Of a DNA stretch of 24,211 nt, positions 1-9,840 are shown in pieces (within the stretch, counting starts at the first letter, position 1; every line of letters begins with the position of its first letter). This DNA is from Hydnum rufescens UP504 (lineage: Eukaryota; Basidiomycota; Agaricomycetes; Cantharellales; Hydnaceae): NCBI GenBank assembly GCA_014904985.1, contig MU129341.1, forward strand, positions 2,616-26,826. The letters are read 5' to 3'. The position numbers and the translations under genes were made by a program. The notes beneath the pieces are model-generated. The model was not told where the DNA came from and did no database searches. It saw nothing but the letters and a program-made list of their open reading frames with translations.

Positions 1-949
1 AAGTATTGGGTTGGAGGCAAGAAAAACACATTGCCGTGAAATGCGGAATCCTCGCGCAATCCAGAACTTCATGGCGGGGACGATCTCCATTCTGCCAAAC
101 ATGAACTTTGAGCAGACGGACAGCGATTTTCGTACGACAAATCCCCCGATCCCGGTTTGGTCCTGATTGGACCTTGATCGGGGGAGTCGGAATTTTGCCA
201 CTTTGGTATACGGGAGCGATTCTACTGAATTTGATCTTGGGTGAGTCAACGCTATGACTGAATCAGCCTACTCATTGGGAGCCGTTGGCACCCGCCGGCT
301 CGCGGGAGGGCGGAACGGCGCTCGGGGCACACAACTTCGTACTACCAAAAATCCCTGCAGTTTAGGGGTGAGGAGAAAAGACGACGGTCTCCCAAGCTCC
401 AGCTGGTGGCAGGAGCAGTGAGCTGCCATGAAAAGACGAAGCGAGAACGAAGCGGAAGCAAAAGTACTGGTGTTACCGAAGCAAGCTCGAGTACGAAAGT
501 TGTGCACGAACTTTCTTGTTCATCGCTCTTCATGAATTGCTCCCCAACTGGTCTTCTCTCTCTCCTCTCATCTTTTGCGGCCGCCTGATTGTTCCTTCTT
601 CAGTGCTCAATTACCTGCCATCTTCTACCGCCGGTGGAGAGGTATGGGTAGATCGCTGGACCCGACTTCAACAGTCCACATTGTCCTTACCCGGGAACTT
701 GAGGCCTATCTAATGGAGGGAGCAACAACTCTCGTTGTGGAAGGCAGAACCCATAAGTAGATAACGTTGCGAATGGGCTTGAATGTGTTGCAATTGGGCC
801 CTGCTCATGTATTATAAAGCACACACTCCTTCCAGGATACATACTCCAGACGGTCGACTGCTGCCCATCTTGTTGTATAATAGTCCATTACAATGGATAG
901 TTGCATCATCGCTCACGGACCTGATCGAATATTCGTTTGCATATGGTGG
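1..949. repeat. Left flank of the gene-family array (shared flanking blocks)
   Basis: No gene is recognised here. Positions about 140-720 resemble the block at about 12,440-12,882 and, from about 370, the block at 4150-4550. Shared landmarks are a stretch around GGTGGCAGGAGCAGTGAG (near 405-422) and the run GCCGGTGGAGAGGT (near 630-645). Positions about 830-949 resemble the sequence 3' of copies B and C (compare 4640-4750 and 10,240-10,371). In copy C the first block lies upstream of the gene start, so another minus-strand copy may lie to the left of the window. Open frames inside the block are short and not conserved between units, so I treat it as non-coding duplicated sequence. Confidence 0.6.
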
Positions 950-2710
950 TTACGAGAGATCTACATTGGCGGCAATCGCGTCCGCCCCCCCTCGATCCAA
1001 CTCTACCACTGCCCTCCAAACTCGATCCATTGCCTCTCGCATGTCATTCTCTACTTTCGCTGGAGAACCAAGTTTATAGCGGCCCACCACATTGCCATGT
1101 TTTCGGATAAGTTTTAACATATACGGCTGCAGTTCGGAATGTGCAAGATCGGCCAATCCAGCTATGAATTTGGAGTTGGACGCGTGATGAAGACGAGAAG
1201 GAACCTGGTGAGTTTTATCAGAATGACCATGGTTCATCCTAGGTTTGGAGAACATACCGTATACCCCCAAGCGATATGAATATGAGTGTCCGGGAGAGTC
1301 TTGACCACAGAATAAGCCAGCGCATTGTTCACTAAATCCGTCATTTCCTTCACAGTGCCTCGTGCAGTTTCCCGTATTTCAGGGCGGACGAGTTCCCATC
1401 CAGCAACCCACTCTTCCATCAAGCCGTCCCATAGCGCCGCCCATCTTCCCTCCTCCACGCCTTTCATCGCGTCTTTAGCTGCATCTCGAATGGTATCCCG
1501 AATCGAGTTCCAAACCTCGTCCCACTTCCTGTCATCATCCATGAAAGCGTCGGCACCAAGGGCTGCGAAAAGTGGAGTGGCTCGCATCATAGCATGAAAC
1601 CCTGCGATCGATGCGGCAGGCCAATCCCCCTTCGACCTTCAAGGAAGTCTCGATCCAGGAAGTTCACTGCTAGAGACTGGAAGGCATGAACATCCTCCAT
1701 CGTGAGTCTAATACTTGACAATGCTTCGGTCCCAGCATTTAGGAGGCTAGCGATGACATCTCGACGAGCAGCGTCTCGCACAGCATCTCCAACGTCATCT
1801 TTCCAGAGAGTGGTTCGGAGCGTGGAGACTCGGAGATCTGCCAAGGCAGAATGGAGAGTTGGCTGGAGTGCTGAGAGCAGCGCCGGTCGCAACTTGGATC
1901 GCAGAACGGTATGAACCCTCAACCTCGCCGAAGTTCGGATCATTAGCCGCAAAGAAAGACGTATGAACCATTGTGGCATCGCCCAGGCTAAGCGAGCGCG
2001 CCGCGACACGGCGCGCCATAGCTGTGGCTTCAATTTAAGCTGGATCGCCATGATGATTATTACTGTTGCGCGTTGACCATCATATTGATCAAGGCGTCTG
2101 CAAATTTGGTCGATAATGCGTCAGCCAAGGTCTGAGACAGCGTTCTCCACGGCGAATCGAATGGGAACGTGTCCCAGGGCTCTGCATATCGCGCGGTGGC
2201 AACAAGGATCGTCCAAGCGAAGAAGTAGCAATTGAAGCGCTGAAGCGTGTAACGTCCTGCCTTGGGATCTTTGTGAATGCCAAAACAGATTTTAATAATG
2301 TTCGAAAGATCCAGGTCACTGGCCTGACAATGCAATTCGGCCAAGCAGTGGGAGGTTTTCTCCAGGCCGGACAATGAGTTAACGTCCGCAATAGTGTCAA
2401 TTGATTCGATCCCATCGCTTTTCATAGCGTCCATCGGGTTCTTCTCATCACCCCTGCGGTCCAAACGCAATATGGTGTCGTCGGAAAGGATGAGAACAAC
2501 GTACTGGTGGGTGAATGGTTCTGATTTCTCCTTACGAAGCTGAAGCGTATTGATCTTGGTAGGACGAGAGCCGAGGGAATGATGCCACTCCATGATTCGA
2601 GTGCTTTGCCAGTCTGATTTAAACTGGATGCGAAAGGGACCTGCGGATCTGTGCGCCCTTGACAAACCTATGACGGCGTTAAAGGATGAAGTTGCGGCGG
2701 CAGAAGACAT
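950..2710 (-). pseudogene. Array family copy A, full length but frameshifted
   Basis: This minus-strand copy aligns along its whole length with copies B and C. It starts at the same ATG (2710, protein beginning MSSAAATSSF) and keeps the motifs HQYVVLILSDD and RYTLQRFNCYFFAWTIL. Two frame breaks are visible. One is a net 2-nt gain around 2062-2078, after the motif FADALINM. The other is the loss of one base in a G-run (plus strand C-run 1626-1630, five bases where copies B and C have six). The frame is open on either side of each break. A GTATGT...CACCAG intron of 53 nt lies at 1205-1257, at the same place as in copy C, followed by a last exon at 950-1204. The function is unknown. The breaks make it a probable pseudogene, though assembly error in the G-run cannot be excluded. 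Confidence 0.75.
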
Positions 2711-3804
2711 GAACTAGTGAGAAGGGGTGATGGTGGGTGGCCAGATTGCTGAGAATGCATGAACTTCACGAGGTAGGAATAGCTATCAGCCGTTCCCAAT
2801 TAAAGTGAATTTCCAAATGTCACCAATTAAACTCTTTAGGAAACGATTCTAGGCTCCAAATAGTTCTCTCCATGTCCTTACATATGTACTGCCAAGCCTC
2901 GAGGGGGCGGCAAGGTCGGCAATTTGGGCTCACCTACGTGTCAAAAAAAAGCCGTCAGAAAACAACTGTGCGGACTGTTGGATCGTCGCGAACAATGGGA
3001 AACAACGAAGCTGATCCCAGACTGACCCTACCTGCATTAGGATCGGAGAATAGATCATAGATGGAAGTACAAGCCCTGGACGTTGGAAATGAATCTCGTG
3101 ACGACGAAATCGAACCACGTGGGGGCTTGCAGGTTCTGTGTAACTATCCGAATGCGGGGAACTCAGAAGAAGCTGTATCTCCCTATGGGTTTCCGCCAAA
3201 GGTTACTGTAAGCTTTACGGCCGTATACAACCTGGCTTCGCAGTAAAATACTGAACGACATTTGCGACATGGACGCTGCGGGTCGGATAAAAACCCACTC
3301 TCTGGTCCCTCTGTTCAGATTATACACGAGGCAAATCCTCCGACTTTTCCCCAGTGCATGAAGCATTGGTTCCCCCAGCGATCGCTCCCCGGTTGGTTCA
3401 CTCTCTCTCATATCACTCTTTCCCAGTCCCCTGATGGTTCTTTCTGCCGTGTTTGATTGGGGCTCGTGTTCATCTAGTATGCACGAAATCTAGCAGACGT
3501 GGAATACTTCCATTGCAATACCACTGGAAGAGTTTGAAGCCTCATCTCCTCTTTCCAGGGTTTCTACTTTCTCTTCCTGTGACACTTTCACACGTGTTTA
3601 AGGCGATCCTTCACTCCGGTGTCATGGCTCAACGAGTAAGACCAAGAACCAGATCAGGTGACTTAACCTTAGGTCGGACCCGCTGAGTGACACCGCGTGG
3701 GTCAGGACGAGTCCAAGACTCGAAAATGGCGCTCTTACTTGTCTTGCCAGTGTTACGGCACATGACTCTTCGTATTTCTTGATCTCTAATGGGCCGAGCC
3801 AATG
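2711..3804. repeat. Upstream and intergenic block of copy A
   Basis: No independent gene is supported. Positions 2711-2860 resemble the 5' leaders of copies B and C. Positions about 2920-3275 match the block at about 6700-7000 between copy B and the inverted fragment. Near 3280 the match jumps to sequence equivalent to about 7356 onward, so the plus-strand gene fragment present at 7098-7350 appears to have been deleted here. Positions about 3390-3640 match the flanks at about 7490-7750 and 9890-10,070, sharing CTCTTTCCAGGGTTTCTACT or close variants. Confidence 0.6.
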
Positions 3805-4150
3805 TCGAGCGCCTTTGGACCGTTCTACTACAACATGAATGGGTATCGGCTGCGCCTATGTGGGTGCACCTGGGTGTATCCTATGGTGTCACTCCACTGT
3901 AACTTTACGGAATCTAAGTTCTTTGTGGCCACTCCCTTCCAAACCCAATCCATTGCCTCTCGTATATCCTGTGCTACTTTGGCTGATGAACCGGGGATGA
4001 CCGCCCAACATATCGCCATGTTCTCGGATAAATTTCAACATATACGACTGCAGTTCGGATGTGCGACATTTGTTAATGGATCTGCGTCGGAGACGCGAAG
4101 GGACCTGGTGGGTTTTGTAAAAATGATCGTAGTTTATTCTAGGTTTGGAA
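3805..4150 (-). pseudogene. Array family 3'-end fragment D
   Basis: This holds only the last exon and most of the adjacent intron of the gene family. On the minus strand, 3940-4020 encodes SSAKVAQDIREAMDWVWKGV, matching the C-terminal SPAKVERDMQEAMDRVWRAV of copy B, but frame breaks interrupt the exon. The family intron follows at about 4098-4150: the plus-strand sequence CTGGTGGGTTTTGTAAAAAT...TTCTAGGTTTGGAAAA parallels the introns of copies A and C. Beyond it the homology switches directly to the flanking block at 4150 onward, so the rest of the gene was lost in a rearrangement. Confidence 0.65.
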
Positions 4151-4750
4151 AATTGACCAACTGTCTTCCAGGGCTCCAGCTGGTGGCAGGAGCAGTGAGA
4201 TGCAATGAAACGACGAAGCGACGAACGAAGCGGAAGAAAAAGGATCGGCTGGACCCCACCGTTGGAGTATTGTTACCCATCTAATCAAGTAAGCTCGAGC
4301 TTTGTGCGAAAGTGGTGTACGAATCTTTTTGTTCATCGATCCTCCCTCCACCAATCGCCCCCTGGCTGGTCCTCACTCTTTTGTAGCTCCCCGATCGTTC
4401 TTTCTTCAGTGCTTAATTGCCCACCATCATCCACTGCCGGTGGAGAGGTGTGGGTAGATCGCCGCCACCCGACTTTAACAGTCCACGTTGTCCTTGCCCG
4501 GGAACTTGAGGCCTATCTAATGGAGCCACAACCCTCATCGTGGACGGCGGAACCCATATGTTGATAACATTGCGAGAGGGCTTAAATGTTTTGGGCCATG
4601 CTCATGTATCATACTCACACCTTTCAGGCATACATATTCCAGGTGGTCAGCACTTGCTGTCCATCTTGTGTATAATATTCTGTTACAATGGATAGTTGAT
4701 GGGGCGTCATCGTTCACAGATCTGATCGAATATTCGATTGCACATGGTGG
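4151..4750. repeat. Flanking block 3' of copy B
   Basis: This non-coding block resembles 370-949 by eye, including GGTGGCAGGAGCAGTGAGA (near 4182-4200), GCCGGTGGAGAGGT (near 4437-4450) and CGGGAACTTGAGGCCTATCT (4499-4518). It runs up to the stop codon of copy B, so each array unit carries the block next to its gene. The small open frames in it are not conserved between units. Confidence 0.6.
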
Positions 4751-6454
4751 CTATGAGACATCTGCATTGCCGTTCGCGTCCACACCCCCTTGTTCCAACT
4801 CCACCACTGCCCTCCAAACCCGATCCATTGCCTCTTGCATATCTCTCTCCACTTTAGCTGGAGAACCGAGTTTATAGCGGCCCACGACGCTGCCATGTTC
4901 TTGGATAAGTTTTAGCACGTACGGCTGCAGTTCAGAATCAGCGAGATCAGCCAATCCAGCTATGAATTTGGATTTGGACATGTGACGGAGACGAGAAGGG
5001 ACCGTGTATCCCCAAGCGATATGAATATGAGTGTCTGGGAGAGTCTTGACCACGGAATACGCCAGCGCATCGTTCACTAAATCTGCCATTTCCTTTATAG
5101 AGCCTCGTGAAGTGTCCCGCATTTTAGGGCGGATGAGTTCCCACGCTGCAACCCACTCTTCCATCAGGGCGCCCCACAGTGCCGCCCATCCTCCCTCCTC
5201 CACGCCTTTCATCGCGTCTTCAACTGCATCTCGAACGCTATCCCGAATCGAGCTCCATACCTCGTCCCACTTCGCGTCATCCGTCATGAAACCGTCGGCG
5301 CCATGGGCCGCGAAAAGTCGAGCGGCTTGCGTCATGGCGTGAAACGCTGCGATAGCTGCGGCAGGCCAATCCCCCCTTCGACCTTGAAGGAAGTCTCGGT
5401 CCGCAAAGGCCACTGCTAAGGGCTGGAGGGAACGAAGATCCTCCATCGTGAGTCTAATACTTGACAATGCATCGGTCCCAGCATTTAGGAGGCTAGCGAT
5501 GACATCTTGTCGAGCAACGTCTCGCACAGCATCCTCGATGTCATCTTTCCAGAGAGTGGTTCGGAGCGTGGAGACTCGCAGATCCGCTAATGCAGACTGG
5601 AGAGTTGGCTGGAGTGCTGAGAGTAGCGCCGGTCGCAACCTGGATCGCAGTACGGGGTACACCCTCGACCTCCCGGAGGCTCGGAACATTAGCCGCAGAG
5701 CAAGGCGTATGAGCCATTGCGGCATCGCCCAGGCCAAGCGGGCACGCCACGACACGGCGCGCCACAGCTGTGGCTTCAATTTAAACTGGATCGCCGTGAT
5801 CATCATTACGGCTCCATCGACTATCGTATTGATCAAGGCATCCGCATACTTGGTCGATAGTGCATCAGCCAAGGTCTGAGAGAGAGTTCTCCATGGCGAA
5901 TCGAATGGGAACGTATCCCACGGTTCTGCGTATCGCGCAGTGGCCACAAGGATGGTCCAAGCGAAGAAGTAGCAATTGAAGCGCTGAAGCGTATAGCGTC
6001 CTGCCTTAGGATCCTTGTGGATGCCAAAACAGATTTTAATGATGTGCGAAAGATCCAGGTCACTGGCCTGACAATGGAATTCGGCCAAGCAGTGAGAGGC
6101 TACGTCCAGGTCGGACAATGAATCAACATCTGCAATAGTGTCAACCGATTCGATCCCATCGCTTTTCACGGCGTCCATCGGGTTATTCTCATCGCCCCTG
6201 CGGTCCAAACGCAATATGGAGTCGTCGGAAAGGATGAGAACAACGTACTGGTGGGTGAATGGTTCCGATTTCTCCTTACGAAGCTGAAGAGTGTCGATCT
6301 TGGTGGGACGGGAGCCAAGGGAATGATGCCACTCCATGATCCGAGTGCTTTGCCACCCTGATGTAAACTGGATGCGCAAGGGACCTGCGGATCTGTGCGC
6401 CCTGGACAAACCTATAACGGCGTTAAAGGATGGAGTTGCGGCCGCTGAAGACAT
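4751..6454 (-). CDS. Array family copy B, intact intronless gene (567 aa, unknown function)
   Basis: A single open frame runs from ATG at 6454 to the stop at 4751. The start is supported because copies A and C begin at the aligned ATG. No named family is recognised. Residues about 26-170 form an N-terminal domain with WHHSLG (42-47), HQYVVLIL (68-75), LRLDRRGDE and RYTLQRFNCYFFAWTIL (153-169). A His at the start of a beta-like strand followed by an NC pair recalls LRAT/NlpC-type permuted papain folds; this is my inference and is unproven. Residues about 190-480 are basic then acidic and look largely helical, with regularly spaced tryptophans (W396, W400, W423, W427, W434, W438). No signal peptide is evident, and residues 212-222 are only a short hydrophobic stretch. 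Unlike the other copies it has no intron at residue 484/485 (genomic 5002/5003). Confidence 0.82.
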   Translation of the reverse strand: MSSAAATPSFNAVIGLSRAHRSAGPLRIQFTSGWQSTRIMEWHHSLGSRPTKIDTLQLRKEKSEPFTHQYVVLILSDDSILRLDRRGDENNPMDAVKSDGIESVDTIADVDSLSDLDVASHCLAEFHCQASDLDLSHIIKICFGIHKDPKAGRYTLQRFNCYFFAWTILVATARYAEPWDTFPFDSPWRTLSQTLADALSTKYADALINTIVDGAVMMITAIQFKLKPQLWRAVSWRARLAWAMPQWLIRLALRLMFRASGRSRVYPVLRSRLRPALLSALQPTLQSALADLRVSTLRTTLWKDDIEDAVRDVARQDVIASLLNAGTDALSSIRLTMEDLRSLQPLAVAFADRDFLQGRRGDWPAAAIAAFHAMTQAARLFAAHGADGFMTDDAKWDEVWSSIRDSVRDAVEDAMKGVEEGGWAALWGALMEEWVAAWELIRPKMRDTSRGSIKEMADLVNDALAYSVVKTLPDTHIHIAWGYTVPSRLRHMSKSKFIAGLADLADSELQPYVLKLIQEHGSVVGRYKLGSPAKVERDMQEAMDRVWRAVVELEQGGVDANGNADVS

Positions 6455-7097
6455 GAACTAGTAAGAAGGGGGTGATGGTTGGCGACCAAATTGCTGAGAG
6501 TGTATGCAGTTCACGAGGTAGAAATAGCTACCCAAACCGCTCCCAAATATGGCCGAGGTGAATTTTCAGATGCCATCAAGACAACTCTTTACAGTAAGAA
6601 AAAGACGATCTTAGACCCCCAATAGTTCCCCCAAGGACGTGTCTGCGACCCCCTTACATTGGGTTGCCAAGTCTCGAGGTGGCGGCAAGTCGACAATTTG
6701 GGCCTACCCGTGTCCGACATCACCAGGGGAAAAAAAGGCCATCAGGAAACAACGAAGCCCCAGCATTGACCCTACCTAGAATTGGAAAGTAAAAGTAGAT
6801 GGAAGGGAAGCACAAGCCTTGGACGTTGGAAATGACATTTCAGGTCTCGTGACAACGAATTCTCATAAGCGTGGAGACCTTCCGAACCCGGGGTAGAGGT
6901 CGTGTCTCCTTATGGGTTGGGTTTCCTTCGAAGGTTACTGTAACCCTTACGGGTGTGTACGAGGTTGTTTCGCAGCAAAATACTGAATCGATTTTTGTCG
7001 CATTGGAGACTCACTTACACCCTTTATATTTGGGAACAGTTTGAACAGCTATTTCCACGTACACTCTCGGCAACCAACCACCTTTTCTTAGCAGTTC
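6455..7097. promoter_or_regulatory. Head-to-head leader region between copy B and the inverted 5' fragment
   Basis: The two ends of this interval are inverted copies of the same family leader. Reading outward toward each ATG, both contain ATATTTGGGA, then GCTATTTC, then a pyrimidine-rich CCTTCTTA-like stretch and GTTCATG. On the plus strand this is about 7022-7100; on the minus strand about 6560 down to 6452. The leader of copy C (12133-12250) carries CTATATTTGG in the equivalent place. Conservation between copies suggests promoter or leader sequence, but no transcription start can be fixed. The middle part (6620-7000) is the block shared with about 2920-3275 and holds no gene. Confidence 0.45.
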
Positions 7098-7390
7098 ATG
7101 CCTTCCGCGGCTGCAACTTCAGTCTCTAATACCGTCGGTCAGGAAACACAGACCCGCCTCCAGTTTGGATTAGACTGGCGCAACAATAGGATAATGGAAT
7201 GGCATCATTCCCCTCACCCTCGTCCCACCAAGATCAGTACGCTTCGGCTTCGAGAGAGAGACCAAAAGGACTTTAAAACGAGTATGTTCTCATCCTTAAG
7301 GCCTTTCTGGCAACTGCATATTACGTTTGGACCGCAGGGGTGATGGCTAACCTGATGGACGCTGTGAAGAACGGACCCGAATAGACACCA
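7098..7390 (+). pseudogene. Inverted 5' fragment of the array gene family
   Basis: This is the only family member on the plus strand. Starting at ATG 7098 it reads MPSAAATSVSN, then LQFGLDWRNNRIMEWHH and PRPTKISTLRLRERDQK, matching the first ~60 residues of copies B and C. The frame breaks after about residue 62. The DNA nevertheless still aligns to about 7385 (for example GTTTGGACCGCAGGGGTGATG, equivalent to the LDRRGDE codons). After that the match to the gene stops and flanking-block sequence begins. It is truncated before the NC motif and cannot encode a working protein. Confidence 0.7.
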
Positions 7391-7799
7391 CTGTATTGTG
7401 GATGCGAGCCGGATAAAACCATCTCCCTGGCCAAATTGCATTATCAAGCAGCGACAAGGCAAACTGATCCTTCGACTTTCCCCCGCATTGATCGCTCCCC
7501 ACCTGGTTCGATCTCTCTCCCTCATATTTTTTTCCCAGCCCCTTGATGGTTCTTTCTGCAGTGATCAATTGGGGCCCGTCTTCATATAATAGCAGACTAA
7601 TGCGCACGAAATCTAGCAAACTTGGAATGCTTCAATTGCAATACCACTCGAAGAGTTTCAAGTCACATCCCCTCTTTCCAGGGTTTCTACTTTCTCTTCC
7701 TGTGACATTTTCACTCGCGTTTAGTATGATCCTTCACTCCATGGCATGGCAGAGGTCGTTCCTACCACGGGGGCAGGTTTGAGTAACTCACCGCGATCA
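7391..7799. repeat. Flanking block following the inverted fragment
   Basis: No gene is recognised. The block matches about 3290-3640 and, more weakly, 9890-10,070. Shared stretches are TGATGGTTCTTTCTGC (7543-7558), GCACGAAATCTAGCA (7603-7617) and the region around TTTCCAGGGTTTCTACTTTC (7675-7694). It is part of the duplicated unit and contains only short, non-conserved open frames. Confidence 0.55.
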
Positions 7800-8197
7800 G
7801 TGCCTGCTGACCATCTTGTAATTGGTGGAGCATCATTGCTCATTACTCATGGAATATTCGCTTGCAAATGGTGCCCAGGAGATATCTAGAGTCCGGTTCG
7901 CACCCGATCCATTGCCTTTTGCGTATGCTTCTCTACTTTGGCTGATGATCCGGGTTGATAACGGCCCGCCATATCGCCATGTTCTCGAATAAGTTTCAAG
8001 ATATACGGCTACAGTTCGAAGTGACATTGGCCAATGCAGCTATGAACTAGGCATTGGATCCGTGTCGGAGACGCGAAGCGACTTTGTGAGTTTTTTAAAA
8101 ATCATCGTGATTCATTCTAGGTTGGAAAACTGACTATATTTCTCGCACCGGTGTGAATGTGAGTGTCTGGGGGAGTCTTGACCACGGAATAGCCCAA
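7800..8197 (-). pseudogene. Array family 3'-end fragment F
   Basis: A degraded minus-strand copy of the last exon (about 7860-8085), the family intron (about 8086-8138) and the end of the preceding exon (about 8139-8197). The intron still resembles those of copies A and C (plus strand TTGTGAGTTTTTTAAAAATC...TTCTAGGTTGGAAAA). The exon part around GAGTGTCTGGGGGAGTCTTG (8161-8180) matches the copy B codons near residues 465-475. Homology ends abruptly at about 8197, where unrelated coiled-coil gene sequence begins, so this is a rearrangement breakpoint. Confidence 0.6.
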
Positions 8198-9290
8198 TTA
8201 CTCTCCGGCCATGGTTCTGTGCCACAGTTGCCAGTTGCTGTGTCTGCGTTGCTCTTGCTGTCAAGGCTCGGATATCATGGGAAGATTCAACCACCGGACT
8301 ACGTTTGAGCGAAAAATATGGGATACGAGTTCCACATTTGAAGCCTTCGGCACACAAACAGCATCAATCTGACTCCCTGAAAAGGGGAAAATGAAGAGAA
8401 TCTGGACTTCGGCTTTCAAATCTCCCTCTTTGATATCATATCTCCGTCGCTCTGAGTTCTTAACTTCACCTAGGTTCTTCACACGGGTCTCGAAGCAGTT
8501 GATCTGCTTCCATCGGAAATCGAGTTGTTTCTTCATGTCGCTTTATAGGACCAGGACACATTCAAAGGAGCAAGCAACCATGGCAGATGGATCCCTTCAA
8601 GTCACATACGCAAGGCCATCGGTACACCTCGTTTCTAATTCCATTATTCGACGATCGAAAATCTAGTTGGATTTGACTAAGAGCCTTAAGACGATCGGTA
8701 AGATCGTCATGGAGTGCGCCAAAATTCATGGAAGGTTTCATTTCCGCTGCCCCCTTCTCATCAAGAATCAAAAGATATCCCGGTAAACGGGTAGCGCACT
8801 GACCGGAGTCTTATCAACAGCAAGACCTTATCCATGTGCTGGTAGATCGTCAGAAGCAAGGTGTTGCGCTCAGTGAGTTGATCGATGTACTGGTTTTATG
8901 TGGCCAGAATGGAACCCTGATCCTCGTTCAGTTTCTGTTCCACTCGGGTCACGCGGACTCGTGCGGTGTCAAGGTCAGTCTCAGCCTGCTTGACGTTCTG
9001 AACGAGAATTGATAAGATCAAAGCTGTACTTCTATATAGGTAGCTTGACATACCCCATGAAGTATATCAGATTTGTCACTGAGATTCAATCGAGCCTGGG
9101 TCTGCTATGCAAGTTGAGTGGACAGGTCTCGGTTCTCGTCGTGCTAGGGAGAGATGATCAACCCAAGTGTGCTGTATTGTGTCCCAGTTGTTCAGAAGCG
9201 TCTCCCTCTCTTGGCCGACGCGTTCTCGATCCTTCGAAGAGGGGGCTCGGACTAGAAGAGGCGAAAGAGGAGTTGAGAGAGCCGTAGGAC
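8198..9290 (-). pseudogene. Relic of a coiled-coil spindle-pole/centrosomal-type gene
   Basis: This is unrelated to the array family. Several minus-strand segments in order read like one long coiled-coil protein: RERVGQERETLLNNWDTIQ (about 9180-9240); RDLSTQLA, a stop, then QTQARLNLSDKSDI (9055-9130); a 56-nt GTATGT...TTCAG intron (8998-9053); KQAETDLDTARVRVTRVEQK; TERNTLLLTIYQHMDKVL (near 8830-8885); NFGALHDDLTDRLKALSQIQ (near 8670-8730); KQLDFRWKQINCFETRVKN (about 8475-8535); and IRALTARATQTQQLATVAQN (8210-8275). From memory this matches basidiomycete pericentrin/centrosomin-like (PACT, Cnn_1N) spindle-pole proteins. In-frame stops (for example plus-strand 9105-9107) and frame changes (near 8833 and 9140) show it is dead. 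Both ends of the gene are missing. Confidence 0.5.
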
Positions 9291-9840
9291 ATGTCTGGAT
9301 GTGTGATGTCCAGCGCATCGTGGTGATTTTTCGCAGGCATCTCATCCCTTTCGAAAGGGCGCACTCCCGAGGCGTGATACCTTTGTTTCCGATGTCAACA
9401 CGTCCACGTGCACATCCACGACGCTCAAACCCATGGTGACGCGTATCAGTCTCTACGACGCGCAGGGATCGCGCAGCCTTCTGTCCTGTGGCTGGTTAGC
9501 CCTGTTACCACATAATGATCTTGTCCACGTCCATCTTCATGCTGAGGATCCCGCGGCCGGCGCTCCAAGCGCTTGGCATTTCCCATCACTTAAGCGGCAG
9601 CTTGGTGGCTCGCCACATAGGAAACACCCCTTAGTCCAGCTTGCCACACAGAAATCCCTATATGATAGCAACACTCATAGTGCGACAGCCTTGTTTCAGT
9701 TCGTCCTACTATACAGTACCGTAGGCGAGTCCGCCTGTACAATACACCTCTTGTAGACTAATATCAAACCCTTCTTTCGGTTGCTGTAGCGACCCCAATT
9801 CACTTTACGAAAATTACACTATCCAATAGAGCAAGCTTGA
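9291..9840. other. Unassigned spacer with a hairpin
   Basis: I recognise no gene. The sequence is not shared with the other array units. Near 9717-9741 there is an imperfect inverted repeat, GTAC..AGGCG / CGCCTGTAC around AGTC. On the minus strand this starts TGTACAGGCGGACTC, which resembles the hairpin at the start of the solo LTR at 13681. It could be a decayed LTR end, but no second end or target duplication was found. Confidence 0.3.

Noticed and set aside
3802..4284. 160-aa plus-strand frame
   Set aside because: It is antisense to the family fragment D and runs into the flanking block; there is no independent support.
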